A DNA stretch of 64,000 bases from Asticcacaulis aquaticus. Lineage in GTDB: Bacteria; Pseudomonadota; Alphaproteobacteria; Caulobacterales; Caulobacteraceae. Both the position numbers and the translations under genes were made by a program. A model generated the notes under the pieces. The model was not told the DNA's origin, searched no databases, and worked only from the letters and a program-made list of their open reading frames with translations. Every line of letters begins with the position of its first letter. Position 1 is the stretch's first letter. The DNA is taken from the NCBI RefSeq assembly GCF_028550415.1, contig NZ_JAQQKX010000007.1, positions 124,001 through 188,000 on the forward strand. Direction: 5' to 3'. Below are positions 1 to 9,100 of this stretch, in pieces.

Positions 1-547
1 CCGCCCGCTGGAACGATACCGCGCCGTCGTAATTGTCGCCGGCCATGACCTGCATCCGCCCCAGCATCATCCAGAACTGCGGGTCGTTGCCATGCTCGGC
101 CTGGCGACGTTTCAGCACCTCGGCCAGCGGCTTGGCCTCAAGCGTGTCGGGGTTGGTATTGGCCTGAGCGATCCAGCCGTTCAGCCTCTGCGCATAGGGC
201 TGGTCCGGCACGCCCGGCCGTCCGACGACGAGATAGAGCGCCAGAGCCCCGCCCGCGATCAGAAACGCCCCGATCAGGCCAATCAGGCGGGTCACGCGCG
301 GATCGGTCGATGGCGTTTCGCCTTCGCCAGCCCTCAATAGGGCGCGGGCCGCTTCGGTCTTTTCCTCGCGCGCCAGGTCGGCATCGAGGTGCCCCGCCGC
401 GACACGACGATCAAGATCGGCAACGAAGCCCTCATAGACGCCGCGCGCCGTGTCCGTCGTCCCCGCCGAAGCGCGCCGCAGCCACAGAGCCGCCAGCCCC
501 AGAAGGGCGGCGCTCAGCAGAGCCGCGATCAGTGAAAACAGGATCAT
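1..547 (-). CDS. ccmI: Cytochrome c biogenesis protein CcmI/CycH, N-terminal part
   Basis: Partial gene running off the left edge; about 182 codons are visible. CcmI is an inner-membrane chaperone that holds apocytochrome c for the CcmF/H heme lyase in the periplasm. The translation starts with a membrane segment (residues about 1-22, ILFSLIAALLSAALLGLAAL), followed by a charged cytoplasmic loop rich in Arg and Glu, a second membrane segment (about 98-115) and then a GRPGVPDQPYAQR-like stretch typical of CcmI/CycH, leading into a TPR-like region (FWMMLGRMQVMAGDNYDGA). The ATG at 547 is the natural start because it immediately precedes the first helix. The rest of the ccm operon is outside the window. 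Confidence 0.82.
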   Translation of the reverse strand, partial: MILFSLIAALLSAALLGLAALWLRRASAGTTDTARGVYEGFVADLDRRVAAGHLDADLAREEKTEAARALLRAGEGETPSTDPRVTRLIGLIGAFLIAGGALALYLVVGRPGVPDQPYAQRLNGWIAQANTNPDTLEAKPLAEVLKRRQAEHGNDPQFWMMLGRMQVMAGDNYDGAVSFQRA

Positions 548-603
548 ACAGGGACGGGCGCGTGGTTACGTAAACACTACGGCTTAAGCCAGTTTACGCC
601 GCG

Positions 604-1968
604 CTACGCAACATTTTTCGGTACGCGATAGACGTCGGCGGACGCGACACGTCGCCGCGCTATATTGGCCTTGTCCTCGCCGCACAGGGCCTGAATCAGA
701 TCGGTCACGCGCTCGAAACAGGCCATGACGGCGTGGGCGTCAAACGGATCGTCGGCCACGGCAATGCCCAGCACGATCTCGAAATAGCCGTCCATGATCG
801 TTTCGCAGCCCTGAATGGTCCGCGTCAGCAGGCTGGCAAAGCCGCCGTGACTGGCGGTCGCACGGATATGGTTGAGGAAGGCGATGGTTTGCAGCGCGCC
901 CTGAAACACCTCGTCCGACGCCCCTTTGAAATCCGGCACGTCGCGGGTGGCGCGGCCGAAAATGCGTTCGGTCTTCACCGGCAGGGCGGAGTCGATGGTC
1001 TTTTCGACGCCCTTCAGCCGGTCCTCGACCAGGGCGGCGATGGTCTGGTGCACCTTGGCGACACGCTTGCCCCAGGCCCCGTCGCGCGACAGCTCGATCG
1101 ACTGTTCGAAACTGTGCAGGATGGTCAGGCACTGCGTCACCCACGCCCCGGCCTCGGACAGTTGCGCGGTTTCGCGGTTGCGCCGCCGCAGCAGGCCTTC
1201 CAGCACCTTGAGGCGCATTTCGGCGGCGTCGATCAGGCGCTCGCCGAACCCGGCCAGTTCGGATTCACTGAGGAAGCGGTCGTTCGGCCGGTCGGACACC
1301 GTCGCCACGAATTTCATGATCAGGGCGCCGTCGTCCAGATTGGCGAACAGGGCCTCAAGGAACCGAAGCCCGCCATCCTCCGACGTCTTGCCCGCATCCT
1401 TGAACATCAGGCGGATGGCGGTGGCCTTTTCGGTGTCGATGCGGCCCATCCAGTCGGGCAGACGCAGGACCGCCGAACGCAGCAGGCGGTGCAGGTCGAG
1501 GTAACAGGCGAATTCAGCCAGGGTGTCCGCGTCGTCTTCGTCGGCATTGGCTGGCAAAACCTCATCCGGCGTGTCGCGGATGATCGCGGCCCCCGCCGTC
1601 ACCAGCCGATAAAACACAACCGGCGTTTCGTCATTGGCGCGCAGGCCGCGGGCCGCGACGCGGGCCTCGGCGAACAGCTGCGGCTCGGCGCGCTCCAGCG
1701 CCCGCCACAGGCGATTCAGCACCCAGTTCGGAAATTCGACGCCTTCAAGCCCGTCCTCACGCGCCTCGAACAGCGGCATGAAGGGCCGAAAGACCGCTTC
1801 CTTGATGTAATGGGATTCCAGCTCGGCGCTGACCAGACGACGCACGGCAGTCAGGCCCTCGTCCTGCGACAGGCTCAGGCTGTTCTCCAGAGGCCGCAGC
1901 AGCGCCACCGGCAGGGTCCGCACCAGACCCTTGACCTTCTCTATTCGCTGCTCAGGAAGTACGCCCAT
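604..1968 (-). CDS. Conserved helical protein of unknown function
   Basis: 454 residues, no recognised domain. There is no signal peptide and no membrane segment. The sequence is predicted mostly alpha-helical, Leu/Ala/Glu-rich, with a small acidic patch near residue 140 (DEDDADT) and a basic C-terminus (ANIARRRVASADVYRVPKN). It lies downstream of the sensor kinase gene on the same strand with a 90-bp gap, so it may be the last gene of that transcript or have its own promoter in the AT-rich gap 1969-2058. I do not recognise the family, and no function is proposed. Confidence 0.75.
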   Translation of the reverse strand: MGVLPEQRIEKVKGLVRTLPVALLRPLENSLSLSQDEGLTAVRRLVSAELESHYIKEAVFRPFMPLFEAREDGLEGVEFPNWVLNRLWRALERAEPQLFAEARVAARGLRANDETPVVFYRLVTAGAAIIRDTPDEVLPANADEDDADTLAEFACYLDLHRLLRSAVLRLPDWMGRIDTEKATAIRLMFKDAGKTSEDGGLRFLEALFANLDDGALIMKFVATVSDRPNDRFLSESELAGFGERLIDAAEMRLKVLEGLLRRRNRETAQLSEAGAWVTQCLTILHSFEQSIELSRDGAWGKRVAKVHQTIAALVEDRLKGVEKTIDSALPVKTERIFGRATRDVPDFKGASDEVFQGALQTIAFLNHIRATASHGGFASLLTRTIQGCETIMDGYFEIVLGIAVADDPFDAHAVMACFERVTDLIQALCGEDKANIARRRVASADVYRVPKNVA

Positions 1969-2058
1969 AAGACCCGCATATGCCGAAACTCAGATTCGTG
2001 AGTATGGGCCGGGGATAGTTAACATTCAATGACTGCGATTTTTCTGCAATAAATTGAA

Positions 2059-3483
2059 TTAGCTGATGAAATTCGCCGGTAATATGACAACGCACTTCAG
2101 CCCGCCCAATGACGAGCGGTCGAAGCTCAGCTTGCCGCCATAGGCGCGCACCAGCTCGTCGACGATCGACAGGCCAAGGCCCGACCCCGGCGCCGATTCG
2201 TCGAGCCGCGCGCCGCGTTTCAGCACCTCGCCATAGCGTTCCGGTGGCATGCCTGGGCCATTGTCCTCGATCAGCAGCGTCATGCCCTGCGCCTCGTCGC
2301 TCAGGCTGGCGGTGACGCGGATCTTGCCCTTGCACCAGATGCAGGCGTTTTCCAGCAGGTTGCCGGCGATTTCCTGAAAATCCTGTTTTTCCCCCCGGAA
2401 GGCGAGATTTTCCGGCGCGCGCCAGTCGATGGTCACGTCCTTGTCGCGGAACACCTGCTCCAGCGTGACGGCCAGTTCGTCCAGCACCGGCTCGACCGGC
2501 GTGCGCTCGCCCATATTCTGGGCGCGGGCGGCGGCGCGGGCGCGGCGCAGGTGGTGGTCGACCTGCTCCTTCATCAGGGCGCTCTGTTTGCGGATCGTGT
2601 CGGCCAGAGGGTCGGGGTTATCGCCCGCAGTGGCCAGCAACACCGACAGCGGCGTTTTCAGCGCGTGGGCCAGGTTGCCGACGTGGGTCCGCTGCCGCTC
2701 GACCACGTCCTGCCCGTACTCCAGAAGCTTGTTGACCTCTTCGGTAACCGGGGCGATTTCAGCCGGATAGGTGCCGTGCAGGCGCGTTGTTTTCCCTTTG
2801 CGGATATCGTGCAGTTCATCGGTCAGGGCGAACAGCGGGCGCAGGCCGATGCGCACCTGAAGATAGATCGCGACCAGCGAGCCCAGCGCCAGCACGATCA
2901 GCGCCCCACCGGTGATCAGGGCGAACTGCCCCACATTACGGTCGAGCTGCGAGCGGTCTTCCCCGGCGATGAACAGCAGGTTGTGGTTCTGGATACGCAG
3001 ATAGACGGCGGTCTGACGCAGGGGCTGACGGCGCGGGCCGATGCCATTGTAGAACTCGGCCTGACCCGACATCTTGTCGAGCTTCTTCGGCCCGTCCAGC
3101 GACCGCTCGACCAGCGAGCCGGACTTGTGCACCCCGATGACCCGGTCGTCATTGTCCAGTTCGATGATCTGCCAGTAGAGGCCGGAATAGATGTCGTCGG
3201 TGCGGATATTGTACAGTTCGGGGATCCTGATGCGCCCATCGGCGTCGAATTCGGTGTGCGTATAGAGGTTGCGCACGATATCGTTGATGCCGGCCTGAAA
3301 GCGCGTGACGCTGGCATAGTTGAAGAAGGCCGTCAGACCGGCGGAAATCAGGATCAGGGACACGATGAACCAGATCGCCGCCAGCCGGATCAGCCGCCCG
3401 GCCAGCGAGCCGCGGCCGTGACTCAGGGCGGGGAAGAAGCGCTTCAAATTGTGCAGGGCCGACGCCAAATCTGCTTCCTTCAT
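2059..3483 (-). CDS. PhoQ-like sensor histidine kinase
   Basis: 474 residues. Order of parts: a short basic cytoplasmic N-terminus, TM1 at about 31-53, a periplasmic sensor region of about 130 residues, TM2 at about 186-208, a HAMP-like linker, an H-box NLAHALKTPL with the phospho-acceptor His273, an N-box starting NLLENAC (about 375), DNGPG at 407-411 and a G2 box GSGLGLSI at 433-440. The H-box variant HALKTPL and the NLLENAC.WC N-box are typical of the PhoQ subfamily. It is paired with the response regulator just upstream. The start is uncertain: the ATG at 3483 abuts a palindromic repeat whose terminal GGGGAGG lies only 1 base upstream, and an in-frame TTG five codons later has a better-spaced AAGGAA. 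The signal sensed is unknown. Confidence 0.88.
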   Translation of the reverse strand: MKEADLASALHNLKRFFPALSHGRGSLAGRLIRLAAIWFIVSLILISAGLTAFFNYASVTRFQAGINDIVRNLYTHTEFDADGRIRIPELYNIRTDDIYSGLYWQIIELDNDDRVIGVHKSGSLVERSLDGPKKLDKMSGQAEFYNGIGPRRQPLRQTAVYLRIQNHNLLFIAGEDRSQLDRNVGQFALITGGALIVLALGSLVAIYLQVRIGLRPLFALTDELHDIRKGKTTRLHGTYPAEIAPVTEEVNKLLEYGQDVVERQRTHVGNLAHALKTPLSVLLATAGDNPDPLADTIRKQSALMKEQVDHHLRRARAAARAQNMGERTPVEPVLDELAVTLEQVFRDKDVTIDWRAPENLAFRGEKQDFQEIAGNLLENACIWCKGKIRVTASLSDEAQGMTLLIEDNGPGMPPERYGEVLKRGARLDESAPGSGLGLSIVDELVRAYGGKLSFDRSSLGGLKCVVILPANFIS

Positions 3484-3657
3484 ACCTCCCCATCTCTGAT
3501 GGGGAGGGGGACCGCACGACGCCGCGTTTACGCGGCTAGATGCGGTGGTGGGGGTTCTTGCTTTGGGAAGCGCGCGGATGTGGAAGCTTAAGAAAGATAC
3601 CCCACCACCCCTTTGCTACGCAAAGCGGTCCCCCTCCCCAGCAAAGCTAGGGAGGAG
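3483..3657. repeat. Family A palindromic element, copy 1
   Basis: Fills the gap between response regulator and kinase genes. Outer hairpins CCTCCCC...GGGGAGG at one end and CTCCCCAGC...CTAGGGAGG at the other flank an inner inverted pair, GGTGGTGGGG against CCCCACCACC. The central loop varies between copies. Confidence 0.9.
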
Positions 3658-3663
3658 TAGTTA

Positions 3664-4344
3664 TCAGATCTCGCTCACTTCGTCGTGCAGCGGCTTTAAC
3701 CGGTAACCCAGACCGCGCACGGTCTCGATCCGGTCGGTGCCGATCTTCTTGCGCAGGCGGCCCATAAAGACCTCGATGGTGTTGGAATCGCGGTCGAAAT
3801 CCTGATCGTAAAGATGCTCGACCAGTTCCGTGCGCGAAATGACGCGGTTCTGATGCAGCATCATATAGTGCAGCAGGCGGTATTCCAGCGAGGTCAGGCG
3901 CAAAGGCTCGCCATTGACCGACGCCCGGGCGGCACGCGGATCGAGGCGCACCCCGCCGCAGACCAGCAGCGGCTGGGCATGACCGGCGGCGCGGCGGACC
4001 AGCGCCCGCAGGCGCGCCAGAAGTTCTTCGGTATGGAACGGCTTGGTCAGATAATCGTCGGCCCCGGCATCGAAGCCCGACACCTTGTCCGACCATGCGC
4101 CGCGCGCCGTCAGGATCAGGACCGGTGTCGTCTTGCCGTCGCGGCGCCAGCGCTCCAGCACCGACACGCCGTCGATCTTGGGCAGACCGAGGTCGAGGAT
4201 CACGCAGTCATAGGGCTCGGTATCGCCGAGGAAGTGCGCCTCTTCGCCGTCAGGGGCGTGATCGACGACGTAACCGGCGTCCTGAAGCGAGGATTTGAGC
4301 TGACGCGACAGGTCGGGATCGTCTTCGGCAAGCAGAATGCGCAT
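3664..4344 (-). CDS. OmpR/PhoP-type response regulator
   Basis: 226 residues from the ATG at 4344, which follows a GGAAAG ribosome-binding site. The receiver domain has the acidic pair D8/D9, the phospho-accepting Asp51 (VILDLGLP) and Lys101 (LTKPF). The C-terminal winged-helix domain (about 128-218) includes LTSLEYRLLHYMM and the recognition segment SNTIEVFMGRLRKK, which place it in the OmpR/PhoB family, PhoP-like. The cognate kinase lies downstream, separated by a family A repeat of about 175 bp; a small exported protein gene lies upstream. A longer in-frame upstream extension crosses a palindromic repeat and is not family-like, so I rejected it. Confidence 0.92.
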   Translation of the reverse strand: MRILLAEDDPDLSRQLKSSLQDAGYVVDHAPDGEEAHFLGDTEPYDCVILDLGLPKIDGVSVLERWRRDGKTTPVLILTARGAWSDKVSGFDAGADDYLTKPFHTEELLARLRALVRRAAGHAQPLLVCGGVRLDPRAARASVNGEPLRLTSLEYRLLHYMMLHQNRVISRTELVEHLYDQDFDRDSNTIEVFMGRLRKKIGTDRIETVRGLGYRLKPLHDEVSEI

Positions 4345-4363
4345 AGTGGAGTGTCTTTCCAGA

Positions 4364-4408
4364 GCGATATGCCGAAAAGTGTGAAGCGGTTTTCGGCTAC
4401 AATATCGC
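4364..4408. repeat. Family C palindromic unit, copy 1
   Basis: Arms GCGATAT-GCCGAAAA and TTTTCGGC-(4 nt)-ATATCGC enclose the loop gtgtgaagcgg. It lies 20 bp upstream of the response regulator start codon. A second copy with the same plan but different arm bases lies at 20455-20499; the compensating changes imply that the fold is conserved. Confidence 0.8.
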
Positions 4409-4425
4409 GACAAACAAAATTCAGA

Positions 4426-4797
4426 TTACATCCGGCTGACCGAGCACGAGCCCAGGTCGACGCGGTAGGAGACGATATTGGCGTCGATCTTGACCTTGAC
4501 GATCACGGCATTGCCCGAGCGGCTGGCCGAAACATAGGTGCCACGGCTTTGCGAGACGACCATGTCGATAGCCTGATCGACGGAACAGCCTCTCTGCGCC
4601 ATGACCATGGGTGCAGGTTGCTCACGATCCAGACGCAGACGGAACCCTTGACGGTCAGAATTTCTGGCAGGACCAAAACCGGCCTCGTGCGCCTCGGAGC
4701 GGATGTGCGTTTCACCGGCATCAAGCGACACGTTGGCGTTCGCGGCAACGGGCGCGCTCAGCAGGCAGACGGCAAGAAGGGGCAGGAACTGTTTCAT
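4426..4797 (-). CDS. Small exported protein of unknown function
   Basis: 123 residues from the ATG at 4797 (an in-frame GTG two codons upstream is possible). It begins with a clear Sec signal peptide (KQFLPLLAVCLLSAPVAANA, cleavage near residue 22). The mature part is about 100 residues with two Cys (GCSVDQ and LGSCSVSRM) that could form a periplasmic disulfide. It lies immediately upstream of the response regulator on the same strand, with the family C hairpin between. Small periplasmic proteins beside PhoPQ-like pairs are common, so a link to the sensor is plausible but is inference only. No family recognised. Confidence 0.72.
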   Translation of the reverse strand: MKQFLPLLAVCLLSAPVAANANVSLDAGETHIRSEAHEAGFGPARNSDRQGFRLRLDREQPAPMVMAQRGCSVDQAIDMVVSQSRGTYVSASRSGNAVIVKVKIDANIVSYRVDLGSCSVSRM

Positions 4798-4870
4798 AGC
4801 CACGTTTATAGAGTTACAGACCTGAACCTTAGCTGAACGAAACCGACAGACAATCGAAAAGTGCCAACTT

Positions 4871-5053
4871 ATACCTCCCCAACTCGTTGGGGAGCCGGGC
4901 GGCCGGTGCCGGGGACCGCACGAGCGAACGCAGTGAGTGAGATGTGGTGGTGGGGTATCTTACTTACTGCACCGTCTGTTGAAATTAAGTAAGACACCCC
5001 ACCACCGCTCGCTCCGCTCACGGTCCCCCTCCCCGCCAAAGGCAGGGAGGAAT
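4871..5053. repeat. Family A palindromic element, copy 2
   Basis: Same outer CCTCCCC...GGGGAG hairpin and inner GGTGGTGGGG / CCCCACCACC pair as copy 1. It carries an extra GC-rich insert (agccgggcggccggtgccggg) after the first hairpin, also seen in copy 6. Confidence 0.9.
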
Positions 5054-5067
5054 AATATTGTTTTCGG

Positions 5068-6051
5068 CTACTTCCGACGCGTCGCCGGGTGGCTGGGCGT
5101 ATAGGGTTCGTCGCGGCGCCATTCCTCGGCATAGGCGACGAAATCCTCATCGACCTTGTCCGGCAGAGCCAGGACGATCTTGGCGAACAGATCGCCGCGT
5201 GCACTGGTCTTGCTGTCATACCCGCCGCGCCCTTTCAGGCGCAGCACCGCGCCGGAATTGGAGCCCTTGGCAATCGTCACATTGACCGGACCGTCGGGTG
5301 TGGGGGCCTGTACCTTGCCGCCCAGCACCGCGTCGGGGATCGAGACATAAAGATCCATGTGCAGATCGTTGCCTTCAGGCCGGAAAACCGGGTGCGGCCT
5401 GAGGCTCAGCTCGACAAGGGCATCGCCATGCGGCCCGCGCCCCGATGATGAGGCCGCCCCCTGCCCCTTGAGGCGCAGGGTCTGACCGTCCTTGGCACCC
5501 TTGGGGATATTGACGTCGACCGTGCGGCCGTCGGTGAACTGCACCCGGCGGGTATTGCCCGCGATCGTGTCCATCAGGTCAATGTCGAGCTTGATTTTCA
5601 GGTCGTGGCCTTTCGCCGCCTGACCGAAACCGCCGCCGGGATTGGCACCGCCCCCGAAACCGCCAAAACCGCCGCCGAAGCCACCGCCCGGATTGCCCTG
5701 ACGACGACCACCGCTGCCGAAAATATCGAAAATATCGTCCAGATCGACGCCGTCGAAATTACCGCCCGCGCTACGGCCATAGCCGCCGGAAGCGCCGCCA
5801 CCGCCACCGAACCCACGGTGGGTCTCGCGGCCGTCGGCATCCATCTGACCCGCATCGTATTTCTTGCGCTTGTCGGGGTCTTTGAGCAGGTCGAAGGCCC
5901 CCGACACGCGCTTGAAGCGGTCCTCGGCGGCCTTATTGTTGGGGTTGCGGTCGGGGTGCAGTTCCTTGGCCAGCTTGCGGAACGCCTTCTGGATATCGTC
6001 CGCGCTCGCGCTCCGCGGCACGCCCAATTCAGCATAAGGATCGCCAGCCAA
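5068..6051 (-). CDS. DnaJ-class co-chaperone without zinc finger (CbpA-like)
   Basis: 327 residues. The J-domain is at about 4-68, with the Hsp70-stimulating HPD at 32-34. A Gly/Phe-rich linker follows (about 80-150, repeated GGGFGG), then two beta-rich substrate-binding domains (about 150-310) with RVQFTDGRTVDVNIPKGAKDGQ and GVR-like LKGRGG segments. No CxxCxGxG repeats are present, so this is a type II (CbpA-like) DnaJ, recruiting DnaK to substrates in the cytoplasm. The start codon is TTG at 6051: it is the only initiator placing the J-domain correctly, and it is preceded by a strong GGAGG 8 bases upstream. The gene follows the gene transfer agent cluster on the same strand with a 59-bp gap. 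Confidence 0.88.
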   Translation of the reverse strand: MAGDPYAELGVPRSASADDIQKAFRKLAKELHPDRNPNNKAAEDRFKRVSGAFDLLKDPDKRKKYDAGQMDADGRETHRGFGGGGGASGGYGRSAGGNFDGVDLDDIFDIFGSGGRRQGNPGGGFGGGFGGFGGGANPGGGFGQAAKGHDLKIKLDIDLMDTIAGNTRRVQFTDGRTVDVNIPKGAKDGQTLRLKGQGAASSSGRGPHGDALVELSLRPHPVFRPEGNDLHMDLYVSIPDAVLGGKVQAPTPDGPVNVTIAKGSNSGAVLRLKGRGGYDSKTSARGDLFAKIVLALPDKVDEDFVAYAEEWRRDEPYTPSHPATRRK

Positions 6052-6110
6052 GTTCTAAACCTCCACAGAAAAACACGCAGTTGACGGAGGTTTCCGGGCA
6101 AGTCAATGGG

Positions 6111-9100
6111 TTACAACCCATGAAGCCGCACCTCCAGCGGCAGACCATAGGCGGATGTAGTCGATTTCTGAACGATTTCAAGGCGGCTCTCTGCGTCAAA
6201 CCCGCCCGGATAGTCGAGCGCCCGCAGATCGTCGCCATAGACGAACCGGCTCTCGGTCACCTCGATTTCGCGACGCAGAGCCTCGCCCTGATAAAAGCGC
6301 AGACGATAGACCTCCACTGCTTCGTCCACCGGCGGTTCAAGGTCCAGATGATCGCCGCCGTAACGCGCACAGCGTATCCAGCTTAGGCTCACCCCCTCGG
6401 CCTCGCGCCGCACCCGACCATGCACCGGCGCGCGCGGCCTGAGCGCCAGACCGGTCCAGGCGGCCTCCACGTCGATCGCCCCCTCCGCCGCGCCGCCGAA
6501 GCCGCTGCGCCCGGCCCGCCACAGACGCGGCAACCCCAGTTCGTCGTTCGACATCTCGGCGCGAGTAAAATCCGGCGGCAGATGAACGACCGCCGCACCA
6601 TCGGCGACGGGCAAGGCCCGTGTGCCCCACTGCCCGCGCAGCAGTCCGCGCAACCGATAAAGACGCGGCCCCAGCGGCACGACCTCAGCGTATTGAATGA
6701 TCTCCCATTCATCGCCCCTGACGCAGATGAAATTCTCCCCGCCCAGCACATCGGTCTCGGATCGCGATTGCGGGGCCTCGCCTTCGAGATAGATATCGAG
6801 AGACGCCTCGCGCAAACACACGCCCGACTGCCCCGCCGAAAGCGCCATGCGCGTCTCGCCGATGCCCGCCGCCTGACGGATTTGCCCGCGCAGACGCAGG
6901 GCACTCTCGCTGGCCCCGGCATAGATATCGATGCCCATAAACGGTGACGAAGACGCCACTACAATGGGTCGCGTATTGCTCTCATCAGCCCCGAAACACG
7001 GCAACTCCAGCAGGGTAAACCCGGTCAGGATCGGGGTGACGATGCCCTCCCCGCCGCCCGACGGTTCGCCCGACACCACCGCCCGCGACGGCGGCACGGG
7101 CGTCAGTAGCGCCGAAGGCCGTTCCGACAGGTCGATCCCGCTGATACGATAGTTTACGCCTTCGAACGCCACCGCATCGCCGATCTCGAAGCGCAAAATC
7201 TGCGCGGGCGACAGGTCGACACTGATGCTTTCGCGCACGCCTTGCGCCTGAGCCAGGGTATAGCCGGCAAAATCGCGCGCCTGCGCCGCCGTCAAAGCCA
7301 GCGACAGGTCGAGGCTCAGCGTGTCGCCACTCGCCGCATCCGACCTCGCATGAACCGCCTGCACCTGATAGTCGCGGTCGAGGTCGTAGCAGCGCAGGAT
7401 CAGCGCGCCGGGCACTGCCATAAGGTCGCGCCGCGCCAGCACCGGATCGCGGTCTTGGAACGCCAGATCATCGCGCGACAGCTCCACCGCCATACTATCG
7501 GCGATCACCGTCAGCCCGTTCCGGTCGGCAATTTCCAGCCCCAGATAACTGAGCACCGGCTCAAGCGCCTGCGCCGCGCGCATCGGCTGTTCGATGACGT
7601 AGCCATCAATCTGGCCTGACGCCGCCGAGACATCGAGATCGGCCCCGGCCTGCTCAGCAATCGCGCTCAGCAGGTGTTTCGCCGAAGCCCCGCCCACGCG
7701 CCCGTTGAGCCAGTGCCCGGTGTGCCAGTTATCGCCGTCGCCCCACACCTCGGCTTTCTGTGGAAAGGCCGGATAAGGCCGCGCGTCCCAGCACCACACA
7801 TCCATGCCGCTCAGCATCGGCGCGCCGTAAACCGTGCTGACCGGATTGTTGGACGGATCGCCATAGAACTCTGTCAGCGCCGTCAGGTAAGACCGCTGCG
7901 CCCGGTCGTCGCGCTCACCCGTCGAAAAGGGCGGCACGGCGCTTTCCGACGACTTTGGATCGAGAAACAGGTTCGGCGCGTTCGGCCCCTTGTCGATGGC
8001 GCCGCAGCCATATTCGATAAAGCGCACGGGCTTCGATTGCGGCACCCACGCCGTCGAGGTCGCCGAACGAACGCCACTGGGACGGTCGTGATGCGCATTC
8101 GCCCACCAGCTCCGCACGTCCTTGGGCCGGAACAGCCAGTCTTCGCCATGCGCGCTGTCGATAATCGGAGTACGGATTTGCGCCTCGCGATCTTCCGCCG
8201 ACGCATAGTACCAGTCGAACCCCTCGCCGCAGCGTACCCGCGACCTCAGATAGGCCGCATCGTAGATCGAACTCGCTTCCTCCGCATCCAGATGATCGCC
8301 GTCGCGCCAGTCGGTTAGCGGCGCGTACCAGTCGATACCGACAAAATCGATATTGGCATCCGCCCACAGCGGATCGAGGTGGAAATGCACCTCACCAGCC
8401 GCCTGATGGCCGAAATATTCGCTCCAGTCGGCGGCGTAGGAAATCTGTGTGCTCGCCCCGACGATGGTGCGGACCTCGGCCGCCGAGGCCTGCAACTGCG
8501 TGACCGCGGGGTAGCTGCCGCCGAGGCGCGCCGTCGTCACCCCGCGCAGTTCGGAACCGAGCAGCACCGTATCGACGCCCCCGGCCTCGACGCCCAACGC
8601 CGCCAGATGTCTGACAAAGCGGTTGAGCCCCCACTCTCCGGTGAAAAACGTCGTCACATCTTCATCCGACGTGATCCGCCCGCGCCACGGAAAGCCTTCG
8701 CAGTCCATCAGGATAAACGGCACCAAGGTCACCGCATAGCCGCGCGCCTTCAGCGCCCTGATCGCCTCGACCACCGTCTGATCCGACGGCGTACCGCCAT
8801 AGACCGGACGGTCGTCGATCGTGCTGATCAGATGCGCCTCGGTTCGGTTCAGCCCGGCCACGGACCAGTGCAGCGGCTTGGTCCGTTTGTCGTACTGTTC
8901 GACGCCGGGTTTAATCTGACACACCGCCGCGTCGAGGCTGTCGCCGAACCAGCTGACCACCAGATTGACGCGTTTGACGTTCGGCAATTGTGCCTGAAAC
9001 CGATCGAGCGACACGAGAAAATCGGGTCGCCCATCGGCGCTGTTCTGCGTCTCCCAGCGCGCACCGCTGAGACCTTCGAGCACGGCATTGTGCGCGGTGG

